This document shows positions 52,325-62,065 of a stretch of 64,000 nt of DNA, piece by piece; position 1 is the first letter of the stretch; every line of letters starts with the position of its first letter. Both the position numbers and the translations under genes were made by a program. Under the pieces are notes generated by a model. That model saw only the letters and a program-made list of their open reading frames with translations, was not told the origin of the DNA and made no database searches. The stretch is taken from NCBI RefSeq assembly GCF_004684095.1, contig NZ_SRII01000008.1, forward strand, positions 170,207 to 234,206. The letters are read 5' to 3'. This DNA is from Hymenobacter sp. UV11. GTDB taxonomy: Bacteria; Bacteroidota; Bacteroidia; Cytophagales; Hymenobacteraceae.

Positions 52325-54589
52325 TTACTTTTTAGCCAAATCGAAGCGGTCGGCGTCCATTACCTTGGCCCAGGCAGCTACGAAGTCGCGCACGAACTTC
52401 GGCCCGGCGTTATTCGTGCCGTACACTTCGGAGATGGCACGCAACTCCGAGTTTGAGCCGAAAATCAGGTCTACACGGTTGCCGGTCCACTTCACCAGGT
52501 TGGTTTTGCGGTCGCGGCCCTCAAACAACTGGTCGGCCTCCGAAGTGGCTTTCCAGGTCGTGCCCAGGTCGAGCAGGTTCACGAAGTAATCGTTGGTGAG
52601 CACGCCGGGGCGGTCGGTGAAGACGCCGTAGTTCGAGTGGTCGAAGTTGGTATCCAGCACGCGCAGGCCGCCAATCAGCACCGTCATTTCGGGGGCCGTG
52701 AGGGTCAAGAGCTGCGCCCGGTCGATAAGCATCGCTTCGGCCGCGGCCTCGTGATTGGCGTTGAGGTAGTTGCGGAAGCCATCAGCGTGCGGCTCCAGCG
52801 CGGCAAACGACTGCACGTCGGTTTGCTCGTGCGAGGCATCGGTGCGGCCGGGGTGGAAGGGCACCTGCACATCGTAGCCAGCTTCTTTAGCAGCCTGCTC
52901 AATGGCAGCGGCGCCGCCCAGCACAATCAGGTCGGCCAGCGATACTTGCTTGCCGCCGGTTTGTGCGGCATTGAACTCGTTCTTAATGCCTTCCAGCACG
53001 TCGAGTACTTTGCTTAGCTCGGCCGGGTTGTTGGCATCCCAGTATTTCTGGGGAGCCAGGCGGAGGCGGGCACCGTTGGCACCACCGCGCTTGTCGGAGC
53101 CGCGGAACGTGGAAGCCGACGCCCAGGCCGTGCGAATGAGCTGCGAGCCCGTGAGGCCCGAGGCCAGCAGCCGGTCTTTCAGGGTGTTAATATCCTGCTC
53201 GGCAACCTGCTCATACGTAGCAGCGGGCAGCGGGTCTTGCCAGATGAGCACTTCGCTGGGCACCTCGGGGCCTGAGTAGCGCGAAAGGGGACCCATGTCG
53301 CGGTGCGTGAGCTTGAACCAAGCGCGGCTAAACGCATCGGCAAACTCCTCGGGGTTTTCGTGGAAGCGCCGCGAGATTTTCTCGTAAATCGGGTCTTCGC
53401 GCAGGGCGATGTCCGAAGTGAGCATAAACGGCTGGTGCGACTTGTTGGGGTCGTGGGCATCGGGAATCATGCCCGCGCCGGCATCGCCTTTAGGCTTCCA
53501 CTGGTGGGCACCGGCGGGGCTCTTGGTCAGCTCCCACTCAAAGCCGAACAGGTTGTTGAAGTAGCCGTTGCCCCACTTGGCGGGGGTAGCGGTCCAGGCG
53601 CCTTCGAGGCCGCTGGTGATGGTGTCGCCGGCGTTGCCGGTGCCATATGAGTTCAGCCAGCCCTTGCCCTGCTGCGCAATGCCCGCCGCGGCGGGCTCGT
53701 GCGCGATGTACTGCGCAGGGTCGGCCGCGCCGTGGGTTTTGCCGAAGGTGTGGCCGCCCGCAATCAGGGCTACCGTCTCCTCATCGTTCATGGCCATGCG
53801 GCCAAAGGTTTCGCGAATGTCGCGGGCCGAGCCCAGCGGGTTAGGGTTGCCGTTGGGGCCCTCCGGGTTCACGTAAATCAGGCCCATCTGCACGGCGGCC
53901 AGCGGGTTTTCCAGCTGGCGGTCGCCGGTGTAGCGCTTGTCGCCCAGCCACTCTTTTTCCGAGCCCCAGTACACTTCATCCATCGGCTCCCACACGTCGG
54001 CGCGGCCGCCCGAATAGCCAAACGGCTTCAGGCCCATCGACTCCAAGGCGCAGTTGCCGGCCAGAATCATGAGGTCGGCCCACGAAATCTGCTCGCCGTA
54101 CTTCTGCTTGATGGGCCACAGCAGCAGCCGGGCTTTGTCGAGGTTGGCATTATCGGGCCAGCTGTTGAGCGGCGCAAAACGCTGCATACCAGCGCCCGCG
54201 CCCCCACGGCCATCGGCAATGCGGTAGGTGCCGGCGCTGTGCCAGGCCATGCGAATAAAGAACGGGCCGTAGTGGCCGTAGTCGGCGGGCCACCAGTCCT
54301 GCGAGGTGGTCATCAGCTCAAACAGGTCCTGCTTTACAGCATTTAGGTCCAGCTTCTTGAACTCCTCCGCGTAGTTGAAGTCCGCGCCCATCGGGTTCGA
54401 CAGGGCCGAGTGCTGGCGCAGGATGTTGAGCCGTAGCATGTTGGGCCACCAATCGCGGTCGCGGGTGCCACCGCCGGCGGCCTGTTGTGCCTGCCCCGCC
54501 AAAAACGGACACTTGGCCGCCGAGGGGTCGTTCATGAAAAACTCCGTAGTGTTGGAGGCGGGCGCGTGCTCGTTGTGTTCTGTAGCCAT
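52325..54589 (-). CDS. katG: catalase-peroxidase KatG
   Basis: 754 residues, the normal length for this enzyme. The active-site block is FFIRMAWHSAGTYR with Arg113, Trp116 and His117. The proximal His region is AGGHTFGKTHGA. The C-terminal duplicated domain is complete (DPLPAATYEQVAEQDI ... FGSNSELRAISEVYG). It removes H2O2 in the cytoplasm and needs heme. It stands alone and has its own terminator; a minus-strand TAnnTTTG box lies about 240 bases upstream. Confidence 0.97.
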   Translation of the reverse strand: MATEHNEHAPASNTTEFFMNDPSAAKCPFLAGQAQQAAGGGTRDRDWWPNMLRLNILRQHSALSNPMGADFNYAEEFKKLDLNAVKQDLFELMTTSQDWWPADYGHYGPFFIRMAWHSAGTYRIADGRGGAGAGMQRFAPLNSWPDNANLDKARLLLWPIKQKYGEQISWADLMILAGNCALESMGLKPFGYSGGRADVWEPMDEVYWGSEKEWLGDKRYTGDRQLENPLAAVQMGLIYVNPEGPNGNPNPLGSARDIRETFGRMAMNDEETVALIAGGHTFGKTHGAADPAQYIAHEPAAAGIAQQGKGWLNSYGTGNAGDTITSGLEGAWTATPAKWGNGYFNNLFGFEWELTKSPAGAHQWKPKGDAGAGMIPDAHDPNKSHQPFMLTSDIALREDPIYEKISRRFHENPEEFADAFSRAWFKLTHRDMGPLSRYSGPEVPSEVLIWQDPLPAATYEQVAEQDINTLKDRLLASGLTGSQLIRTAWASASTFRGSDKRGGANGARLRLAPQKYWDANNPAELSKVLDVLEGIKNEFNAAQTGGKQVSLADLIVLGGAAAIEQAAKEAGYDVQVPFHPGRTDASHEQTDVQSFAALEPHADGFRNYLNANHEAAAEAMLIDRAQLLTLTAPEMTVLIGGLRVLDTNFDHSNYGVFTDRPGVLTNDYFVNLLDLGTTWKATSEADQLFEGRDRKTNLVKWTGNRVDLIFGSNSELRAISEVYGTNNAGPKFVRDFVAAWAKVMDADRFDLAKK

Positions 54590-54955
54590 TAGTTGAAGGG
54601 TTGGATTAAGGTAAATGCGATTTTAGGAATGGTAAGCTGCTGGGGGCAGGTTGCCGGAAAGACTGCGTAGAGTGGGCAAAATACCGGTAAGTGCTACATA
54701 GGTTTGTAGACTACTGGTAAAAGATTTTGGCATTTTTATGAAAGGCCATCCAGCCCACTTTTTCCAGCCACCGTTCAGCTTGCCGATGGGGTGGTAAGTA
54801 AGAAAGGTAGGTGCTATTTTGTTTAACAAAAGTAGTAAATTTTCTCAACAAACTGCATGCTGAGCGTTTTTTTGCTTACTTCTGTTTAACCTGCCTGGCA
54901 GCTTGCTGCTCTAGCACAGGGCCTTTACTAACACTAATTCGGCGCTTTTTATTCC
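54590..54955. promoter_or_regulatory. katG upstream region with a -7-like box
   Basis: On the minus strand TACTTTTG (54834-54827) fits TAnnTTTG and would give katG a leader of about 225 nt. A short open frame in this leader (54829-54623) does not look like a protein. The plus-strand promoter of the nucleotidyltransferase gene must lie near 54900; no clear box. Confidence 0.4.
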
Positions 54956-55711
54956 ATGACGACCCGCATTGCCACCGCTCTGGCCGCGCTCGAAGCCGAG
55001 CACGGCATCCACATTTTATACGCCTGCGAGTCGGGTAGCCGGGCGTGGGGCTTTCCCTCGCCCGACTCCGATTACGACGTGCGCTTTCTCTACTGCCACC
55101 CGGCGGCCTGGTACCTGCGCCTCGACGACGGCCCCGACACGCTCAACTTCCCCGTTGATGAGGAGCTGGACCTCGCCGGCTGGGAGTTGCGCAAGGCCCT
55201 GCGCCTACTGCGCGGCTCCAACGCGGCCCTGTTTGAGTGGTTGCAATCGCCCATCGTGTACCACGAGGTGCCAGGTTTTCGGGCGTCGCTCGCGCCGTTG
55301 CTACCCCTCGCTTTCAACCTGAAGGCCGGCCTGCACCACTACCTGGGCCAGCTGCGGCGCGGTGTAGAAGAAGACTTACTTGGCGATGAAGTGCGCCTCA
55401 AGCGCCTGTTCTATGCCCTGCGCTCGGCGCTGGCCGCCCGCTGGATACGCGAGCGCCACGCGCTGCCGCCCATGGAGTTTGCCCCGCTGCGCGCGCTGCT
55501 TCCGGCCGGTTTAGAGGGGGTAGTGAGTGAGTTGCTGGCGCAGAAAGCCGTTTCAAACGAGAAAACCACGGTGGCCCGCCCGGCGGCGCTGGTCGTGTGG
55601 CTGACTGAGGAATACGCGGCCGGGCAGGCGGCGCGGGAGGCGCTGCCGGGGGCGCGGGTCGGGGAGGGGCTGACGCGGGAGCTGGATGGGCTGCTGCGCG
55701 GGTGGCTGTAA
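54956..55711 (+). CDS. MNT-type nucleotidyltransferase (COG3541-like)
   Basis: 251 residues. The nucleotidyltransferase signature is GSRAWGFPSPDSDYDVRFLY (Gly-Ser followed by Asp-x-Asp). The remaining part is helical and ends with a conserved LPPMEFAPLRAL-like stretch. This family of predicted transferases often sits next to RNA-processing or RNA-repair genes. A second copy lies at 58102, on the far side of the TonB gene. Confidence 0.85.
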   Translation: MTTRIATALAALEAEHGIHILYACESGSRAWGFPSPDSDYDVRFLYCHPAAWYLRLDDGPDTLNFPVDEELDLAGWELRKALRLLRGSNAALFEWLQSPIVYHEVPGFRASLAPLLPLAFNLKAGLHHYLGQLRRGVEEDLLGDEVRLKRLFYALRSALAARWIRERHALPPMEFAPLRALLPAGLEGVVSELLAQKAVSNEKTTVARPAALVVWLTEEYAAGQAAREALPGARVGEGLTRELDGLLRGWL

Positions 55712-55731
55712 AGCGGGAGTAAAGTTTGCCC

Positions 55732-57957
55732 CTAAAAACCCGTGGCCCCGAAGCGCCAGTTCAACGACAGGTTCACTACCCGGCCCTCGACCGGCGCCCA
55801 CAGCTCGCGGAAAACCGGGTTGCCGAAGGGGGGTAGGACGACCCGCTCGCGGCGCGTCTGGCGGTAGTCGAGCAGGTTTTCGGCGTTGAGTACCAGCGTC
55901 CAGGGGCCGAGGCGGTAGCGTAGCAGCGCCGCGAAGATGGGGTAGCCGGGCGTGGTCGAGCCATCCGATAAATACTGCTGGCCGGTGTAGCTAGCTTCCA
56001 GGCCGCCGCCGAAGTTGTCGGTGATTTCGGCCATGGCCACGGCCGCGAACTTGTGGCGGGCCGCCAGCGGCACGTGCGGATTGACGGCATCGTACTGCCG
56101 CCGGGCATCGGTGAAAACGTAGCCCAGGTACAGCTCCGTTTCGTCGAGGCGCAGGCGCAGGTAGGTTTCCAGGCCTTGGGTAACGATGGGCGCGGCGGCG
56201 TTTTGCCAGCTCGCCGGGCCACTGCCGGGCAGGTAGGGGCCGCTGCCGCCCGTGCCGTCGGGCAGCACCAGCGGGTTTTGCAGCTGGGTGTAGAAAAACG
56301 ACTGGTTGAGGCTGATAACCAGCGGTTCGCCTTCATCGTCAAAATCCAGAAATCTGCGCTGGTAGTTCAAGTCGCCCGTCAGGCCCTGCGAAGTTTCGGC
56401 CGTGAGGCCCCGCAGCGGCTGAATCTGGGGGTAGTCGCGCTCGTCGAGGCTGTTCACGTAGGGCACCGGCACGCGGTAGCCCAGGCCGCCGTTGAGGCGT
56501 GCCGTGAGCGCATCGGTCAGCTTATAAAGCACGGCCAGGCGGGGCAGCGGAAAGGTGCCGTACTGGTTGTGGTGGTCGAGGCGCAGGCCGGCCTGCACGT
56601 CGAGGCGGGGGGTAGGGTGCCAATCATCCTGGGCAAAGGCACCGAGCGTGCCGTAGCGGTAGGGGCTCAGCAGGGGGGTAGGGCGGTCGGCGGCGGTGAG
56701 TTGCTCGCCGTTGGCGTTCAGGCCCAGCACCAGCGTGTGCCGCGGGCCGAGGCCGCGCAGGTAGCTGGCCTCGGTGTAGTAGGTGGTTTGGGTGGCCGTA
56801 AAGTCTACCGTATTGGTCTGCACATCGCGGCCAAAATTCGCCACTACCCCCTTGAGGGTGAGGCGGCCCCGGCCCAGGCTGTCATTGGTATAAACGGCGT
56901 CCAGGGTGTGGCGGCGGCTGGTGTTGTCCACGAAATAGGCGTGGCCGGTGGCCGGGTCGGGATTGCCGCGTAGTACTTGCTGGTCACCGCCGCGCCGGTT
57001 CTCAAAGGTGCCGGTGTAGCCGGCGGCCAGCTGGCTGTGGCCCGAGGGGTAGTAAAACAGCCGCGGGTGCACCGTGAGGCTGCGCACGCGCGGCACATCT
57101 GCGAAGCCATCGCCGTCCACGTCCACGTCCTGCTGCCGGGTGAGGCCACCAAAAAACGAGTAGCCCCAGCGCCGGCCCCGCGCTGCGGCAAAGCCCGTGA
57201 GGTTGGTTTCGGCCAGGGTAGTCTGGTTGACGGTGGCCGTGTACTGCGGGGTGCCCAGGGTGGGCGTTTTGCTCACTAGGTTCACCAGGCCCGCAATGGC
57301 CCCGCCGCCGTAGAGCGTCGAGTTGGAGCCCTTTTGAATCTCGACCTGCCGCAGGTCGAGCGGCGGAATGGCCAGCAGCCCGAAGCTGCCCGCAAAGCCG
57401 CCGTAGAGCGGCAGGCCATCGCGCAAAATCTGCGCGTACTGCCCCGGCAGGCCCTGCAGGCGCAGGTCGGCGTTGCCGGTGGTGGGCGAGGTAGGCTGAA
57501 TCTGGGTGCCCGCAATGTCGCCGAGCAGGCCGGCAATATTGCCGGGCTTGATGCCGCCTTCCTCGCGCATCTCCTCCTCGCCCAGCACCTCTATGCGCTC
57601 GGGCTGGTCCTCGATGCGCGAGTTGGTGCGGGTAGCCGTCACCACTACTTCTTCCATGGCGGCGGCGCTGGGCACTAGCAGTAGCGTCAGCGCTGGGCTG
57701 CCCGCCGCCGGGGCCAGCACCGTGCGCGGCCGGTAGCCCAGCGCCGCCACCCGCAGGCGAGTGCCGATGGCGGGGGTAGGGGTGAGTATCAGGCGGCCGC
57801 TGGCATCGGTGGTGCCGCCTACCCCCGTGCCGGGCACGTGCACACTGGCCCCGATGAGGGGCTGGCGGCTGGTCGAGTCGCGCAGCAGCAGCGTCAGGCT
57901 CTGGGCGCGCAGGCCGGCGGGCAAGGTTAGTAGCAGTAGAAAAAGCAGGCGTAGCAT
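55732..57957 (-). CDS. TonB-dependent outer membrane receptor
   Basis: 741 residues. Signal peptide ending in LRAQ, then a CarboxypepD_reg-like beta domain (SLTLLLRDSTSRQPLIGASVHV), a TonB-box-like EEVVVTATR, a plug with IQKGSNSTLYGGGAIAGLVNL, and a beta barrel ending in LSLNWRFGATGF (C-terminal Phe). It imports a ligand across the outer membrane. The ligand is unknown, and no SusD-like partner is adjacent. Confidence 0.93.
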   Translation of the reverse strand: MLRLLFLLLLTLPAGLRAQSLTLLLRDSTSRQPLIGASVHVPGTGVGGTTDASGRLILTPTPAIGTRLRVAALGYRPRTVLAPAAGSPALTLLLVPSAAAMEEVVVTATRTNSRIEDQPERIEVLGEEEMREEGGIKPGNIAGLLGDIAGTQIQPTSPTTGNADLRLQGLPGQYAQILRDGLPLYGGFAGSFGLLAIPPLDLRQVEIQKGSNSTLYGGGAIAGLVNLVSKTPTLGTPQYTATVNQTTLAETNLTGFAAARGRRWGYSFFGGLTRQQDVDVDGDGFADVPRVRSLTVHPRLFYYPSGHSQLAAGYTGTFENRRGGDQQVLRGNPDPATGHAYFVDNTSRRHTLDAVYTNDSLGRGRLTLKGVVANFGRDVQTNTVDFTATQTTYYTEASYLRGLGPRHTLVLGLNANGEQLTAADRPTPLLSPYRYGTLGAFAQDDWHPTPRLDVQAGLRLDHHNQYGTFPLPRLAVLYKLTDALTARLNGGLGYRVPVPYVNSLDERDYPQIQPLRGLTAETSQGLTGDLNYQRRFLDFDDEGEPLVISLNQSFFYTQLQNPLVLPDGTGGSGPYLPGSGPASWQNAAAPIVTQGLETYLRLRLDETELYLGYVFTDARRQYDAVNPHVPLAARHKFAAVAMAEITDNFGGGLEASYTGQQYLSDGSTTPGYPIFAALLRYRLGPWTLVLNAENLLDYRQTRRERVVLPPFGNPVFRELWAPVEGRVVNLSLNWRFGATGF

Positions 57958-58101
57958 CGGGTGTTCTGGTGGCCGGCAACGCGTAATGCCCGCGCGAGTG
58001 GCGAGGTGCAGCGGCTGGCTCAGTAGTTTTGAACCCGCAAACCTTCAGCTACAAGTTGTAGATTTTCTGTAGCCCGCCACGTTTCTACTACTTTCCCACC
58101 C

Positions 58102-59172
58102 ATGACCATTGCCGACCTGCGCCAGCGCCACCTGATTCTATTCGAGGCCATCAGCGGCAGCCGCGCCTACGGCACTAATCTGCCGCATTCTGACACCGAT
58201 TTAAAAGGAGTATTTGTGCTGCCCGAAGAGGAATTTTTCGGGCTGACTTACATTCCGCAAATCGCGAATGAAACCAACGACGAGGTGTTTTACGAGTTGC
58301 GTCGCTTCGTCGAATTATTGCTGAAAAATAATCCGACCGTGCTCGAATTACTCGGCACGCCCGCCGACTGCATTATTTACCAGCACCCGCTTTTTGAGCA
58401 ATTTAAAGCGGCCGATTTTTTATCGAAACTGTGCCGCCAAAGCTTTGCCGAATATGCCGTGGCGCAAATTCGCAAAGCGCAGGGATTAAATAAAAAAATC
58501 AACCATCCCGAGCCGCCGGCCCGCAAGTCGGTGCTCGACTTTTGCTACGTAACGGTGGGGGCGGGGGCGCAGCCGGTAGCGGCTTGGTTGGTCAAGCAAG
58601 CTATTGACGGTGAGCAGTGTGGGCTGGCCAACGTGCCGCACCTCACCGACCTGTACGCCCTCTTCGTCGACCCTACCCCCCTGCGCCCGCTTGGCTACCG
58701 GGGCCTGGTGCGCGACCCCGCTACCAGCCAGGATGTGCTGCTCTCGGCCGTGCTAAAAGGGGAGGAGCCGGTCGCGTATTTGTCGTTTAATCGCACCGGA
58801 TACAGCGTGTATTGCCGGGCTTTTCGGGAGTACTGGGAATGGGTGGAGAAGCGCAATAAAGAGCGCTACGAAAACACCGTGCGGCATGGCAAAAATTACG
58901 ACGCCAAAAATATGCTGCACGTGTTTCGGCTGCTGCAAATGGCGGAGGAAATAGCCCGCACCGGTACGCTCTTGGTGCGCCGTCCCAACCCCGAATTTTT
59001 GCTGCAAATCCGGCGCGGCGAGTTTGAGTATGCCGAGCTGGTAGCCCAGGCCGAGCACTTAATAGCGCAGGTCGAAGCGGCGTTTGCCACCTCGGCCCTA
59101 CCCCCCACACCCGACGCCAACGCCGCCGAGGCCACGCTGCGGCAAGTGCGCCAGGCATTTTATCAGCAGTAA
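58102..59172 (+). CDS. MNT-type nucleotidyltransferase (COG3541-like), longer copy
   Basis: 356 residues. The signature is GSRAYGTNLPHSDTDLKGVFV with Gly-Ser and Asp-x-Asp, followed by a long helical C-terminal part (KNNPTVLELLGTP, HVFRLLQMAEEIA). It is related to the protein at 54956 but longer by about 100 residues. Its stop is 6 bases from the convergent GH32 gene. Confidence 0.85.
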   Translation: MTIADLRQRHLILFEAISGSRAYGTNLPHSDTDLKGVFVLPEEEFFGLTYIPQIANETNDEVFYELRRFVELLLKNNPTVLELLGTPADCIIYQHPLFEQFKAADFLSKLCRQSFAEYAVAQIRKAQGLNKKINHPEPPARKSVLDFCYVTVGAGAQPVAAWLVKQAIDGEQCGLANVPHLTDLYALFVDPTPLRPLGYRGLVRDPATSQDVLLSAVLKGEEPVAYLSFNRTGYSVYCRAFREYWEWVEKRNKERYENTVRHGKNYDAKNMLHVFRLLQMAEEIARTGTLLVRRPNPEFLLQIRRGEFEYAELVAQAEHLIAQVEAAFATSALPPTPDANAAEATLRQVRQAFYQQ

Positions 59173-59178
59173 AAAGCC

Positions 59179-60738
59179 TTATTTCGGCCAAAGCGATTTC
59201 ATGGCCGCCAGCTCTACGCTGGGCAGCGTGAGGGGCGCGCTGGCTTGCAGCACCAGGCCCGTCAGCGGCTGGCTGGGAAAGAATATTCCCGTCATACACG
59301 TCACCCCACCGTCGGCAAATAGCTCGGCTGAGGCGGCGTCTACCAGCAGTATGATTTCCTGGGTGGGGCCGGCCGCCAGGCGCGGTGCGTAGGCCACCTG
59401 CGCAAAGCCCTTGCCGGGCGCAAAGTTGACGTTGCCCGACTTGCTGCGGTCGAAATAATACGCGTTGCGCGCCTGGTCGTAACCAACAACAACTTGTTCT
59501 TTAGCGGCATTGCTAAGAATCAACGACCAGTTTTGCGCTTGCGGTACCGTAAATTTCAGGCGCAGGCGGCCGGTTGGGTTTTTGAGGTGCTGGCCCAGGT
59601 CGTACCGGCCAGCTACGGCCACGTTGGTCAGGTTTAGGACCTGCTCGTATAGCCTGCTCAGCCCCGCGATGGGCTGCGAGGCCAGCAGCAATTCACCTTG
59701 CGCGCCGGGGCGCAGGGCCAGGGTGCGCGGCACGGTCATGGCGCTGCGCCAGGGGGTAGTGGGCACTTGCTGGCCGTAGTTCCAGTTGCTCATCCAGCCG
59801 ATGAGGGTAGGGGCGCTGCCGGCGGGCAGGTTGCTCCAGGTCACGCCCGCGTAGTTGTCGGGGCCGTAGCCGAGCCAGTGCGTGCCGGGCAGCGTGGCCC
59901 GAAACTGCTTGCCGTCGAACGCGCCCACGAAATATTGGGTGGCCGAGCCGCTGTTGGGCCCGCCGGGGTTCATGTTGACAATCAACACGTCGTGCGGCTT
60001 GCCTTGTGCATCGGGCACCTCCAGCAGGTCGGGGCACTCCCACACGCCGCCGTGCGCGCCCAGCCCCCGGCCAAAGGCACTTTCCTTGGTCCAGTTCAGC
60101 AGGTTTTTCGACGAGTAAAACTCAATATGGTCGTGGGCCGACAAGGCCAGCAGCCATTTGTCGCCCGGCGCGTACCAGCGCACTTTCGGGTCCCGAAAAT
60201 CGCGGCTGCCCTGGTTAAGCAGCACCGGGTTGTGGGCGTATTTCTGCCAGGTTTGGCCGTGGTCGAGGCTGTAGGCCAAGCTCTGGTTTTCCACGTCTTG
60301 GCGGCCGGCTTTTTCGCGGGCCTCGCTGTGGCTGGTGTAGAGTGCCACCAGTGGCGGCCGGCCCGGCTGGCCCAGGCCGCTGGTATTCTGGGCGTCGAGC
60401 ACGGCGCTGCCCGAAAATATCAGGCCCAGGCTATCGGGGGCCAGCGCTGTGGGCTGCTGCTGCCAGTGCACCAGGTCGGCGCTGGTGGCGTGGCCCCAGT
60501 GGATGTTGCCGGCCACCGGGGCAGTAGGATTGAACTGAAAAAACAGGTGGTATGTGCCATTTTCATATACCAGCCCGTTGGGGTCGTTCATCCAGTTTTC
60601 TTTGGGCGAAAAGTGAAATTGCGGGCGGTACGGCTCGTGATAGGGCCGAACTGGGGAAGTAGCCTCGGTAGAGGCCGTCGGCGATTGGCACGCGGCCAGG
60701 CCGGCCGCCAGCAGAGGCGCGAGGTAAGCGTGGCGCAT
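59179..60738 (-). CDS. GH32 levanase/fructan beta-fructosidase, lipoprotein
   Basis: 519 residues from the ATG at 60738 (a GTG at 60747 is possible). Lipobox AAGLAAC. Catalytic blocks are intact: WMNDPNG (nucleophile Asp), SRDFRDPKV (transition-state Asp) and WECPDL (acid/base Glu). A C-terminal beta-sandwich as in levanases follows. It should hydrolyse beta-2,6 or beta-2,1 fructans at the cell surface. Confidence 0.94.
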   Translation of the reverse strand: MRHAYLAPLLAAGLAACQSPTASTEATSPVRPYHEPYRPQFHFSPKENWMNDPNGLVYENGTYHLFFQFNPTAPVAGNIHWGHATSADLVHWQQQPTALAPDSLGLIFSGSAVLDAQNTSGLGQPGRPPLVALYTSHSEAREKAGRQDVENQSLAYSLDHGQTWQKYAHNPVLLNQGSRDFRDPKVRWYAPGDKWLLALSAHDHIEFYSSKNLLNWTKESAFGRGLGAHGGVWECPDLLEVPDAQGKPHDVLIVNMNPGGPNSGSATQYFVGAFDGKQFRATLPGTHWLGYGPDNYAGVTWSNLPAGSAPTLIGWMSNWNYGQQVPTTPWRSAMTVPRTLALRPGAQGELLLASQPIAGLSRLYEQVLNLTNVAVAGRYDLGQHLKNPTGRLRLKFTVPQAQNWSLILSNAAKEQVVVGYDQARNAYYFDRSKSGNVNFAPGKGFAQVAYAPRLAAGPTQEIILLVDAASAELFADGGVTCMTGIFFPSQPLTGLVLQASAPLTLPSVELAAMKSLWPK

Positions 60739-60924
60739 GGTCGGCACAGGCTGAGAGTATTGGGTGGGGGTAGGAAAAAGTAAAGTAGGGCCTCAGCCCG
60801 CAATTATCCGCGCCCGGACCACCTTATTAGCACAAAAGCCGTAATAATGTACTCCATAAACTCAACTAAAAGCCGACCTTCGCACGTTCATTCACCGACC
60901 GCTCATTGGCGGTGTTCCCTTGAT

Positions 60925-61911
60925 ATGATACTCACTAACGACCTTCTCATTTCGCGCGGCGAAGTGCTCCAACAACTCGAAGGTTATCTGAAAGATAATA
61001 TCTATACCTTCCTAAAGCGAGTTGAAGACAGCTGGCAGCCAGCCAATTACCTGCCCGATTCTCGCCGCGACACCTTCTTCGACGAGGTAAAGGAGCTGCG
61101 CGAAAAAGCCTCTGGCCTCAGCTACGACCTGCTGGCCGTGCTCATCGGTGACACCATCACGGAGGAAGCGCTGCCCAACTACGAGGCCTGGTTTCACGAG
61201 CTCGACGGCCTCAACCGCGACCATAACAACGGCTGGGCGCAGTGGATTCGGGGCTGGACGGCCGAGGAAAACCGCCACGGCGACCTGCTCAACCGCTACC
61301 TCTACCTGTGCGGCCGCGTCAACATGCGCGAGTTTGAGTTTTCGACCCAGCACCTCATCAACGACGGTTTCGACCTGGGCACGGCCCACGACCCATACCG
61401 CGCCTTTGTGTACACGAGCTACCAGGAAATGGCCACCAACGTATCGCACCGCCGCGTGGGCCAGCTGGCTCGCCAGGCCGGCGACGACCAGCTGTCCAAA
61501 ATCTGCGGCATGATTGCGGGCGATGAAAACCGCCACGCCAAGGCCTACAAAACCTTCGTAGATAAGATTTTCGAACTCGACCCGAGCGAGATGATGCTGG
61601 CTTTCGAGGACATGATGCGCAAGAAAATCGTGATGCCCGCCCACTACATGCGCGAGCTGGGCATTGACATGGGCAAGACCTTCGGGCACTTCACCGATGC
61701 CGCCCAGCGCATTGGCGTGTACACGAGCAGTGACTACACCGATATTCTCGACACGCTCCTCAGCGAGTGGAAAATCGCCGACCGCACCGGCCTCACCGGC
61801 CCCGCCGAAAAGGCCCGCGACTACGTAATGGCCCTGCCCGACCGCCTGCGCCGCGTGAGCGACCGTATGACCGTACCCAAGCTAGAATATAAGTTTAAGT
61901 GGATTAGCTAG
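60925..61911 (+). CDS. acyl-ACP desaturase
   Basis: 328 residues from the ATG at 60925. The soluble di-iron desaturase motifs are EENRHG and, after about 100 residues, GDENRHAKAY, each part of the E/H pairs that bind the two iron atoms. It converts saturated acyl-ACP to monounsaturated acyl-ACP and so adjusts membrane fluidity. It ends at a 39-bp palindrome. Confidence 0.93.
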   Translation: MILTNDLLISRGEVLQQLEGYLKDNIYTFLKRVEDSWQPANYLPDSRRDTFFDEVKELREKASGLSYDLLAVLIGDTITEEALPNYEAWFHELDGLNRDHNNGWAQWIRGWTAEENRHGDLLNRYLYLCGRVNMREFEFSTQHLINDGFDLGTAHDPYRAFVYTSYQEMATNVSHRRVGQLARQAGDDQLSKICGMIAGDENRHAKAYKTFVDKIFELDPSEMMLAFEDMMRKKIVMPAHYMRELGIDMGKTFGHFTDAAQRIGVYTSSDYTDILDTLLSEWKIADRTGLTGPAEKARDYVMALPDRLRRVSDRMTVPKLEYKFKWIS

Positions 61912-61920
61912 TTGTAAGTT

Positions 61921-62001
61921 AGCCACCTCCTACCTCCTCTAACGCAAGTAAAGCTCCCTAACAGGGAGCTTTACTTGCGTTAGAGGAGGTAGGAGGTGGC
62001 T
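61921..62001. terminator. 39-bp perfect palindrome between convergent genes
   Basis: Arms 61921-61959 and 61963-62001 are exactly complementary around a 3-base loop. It lies 10 bases after the desaturase stop. It may terminate both convergent genes, though there is no strong T-run next to the stem. It is among the longest perfect stems in the window. Confidence 0.75.
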
Positions 62002-62065
62002 GAGGCTGGCCGATATTTATCTTAGCAGTTGCTTGGCGATTTACTTGTTCAAGCACTCAGACTGT

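Noticed and set aside
54623..54829. 68-codon minus-strand frame in the katG leader
   Set aside because: It has no motif or start context, and it overlaps a likely leader; possible leader peptide but not supported.
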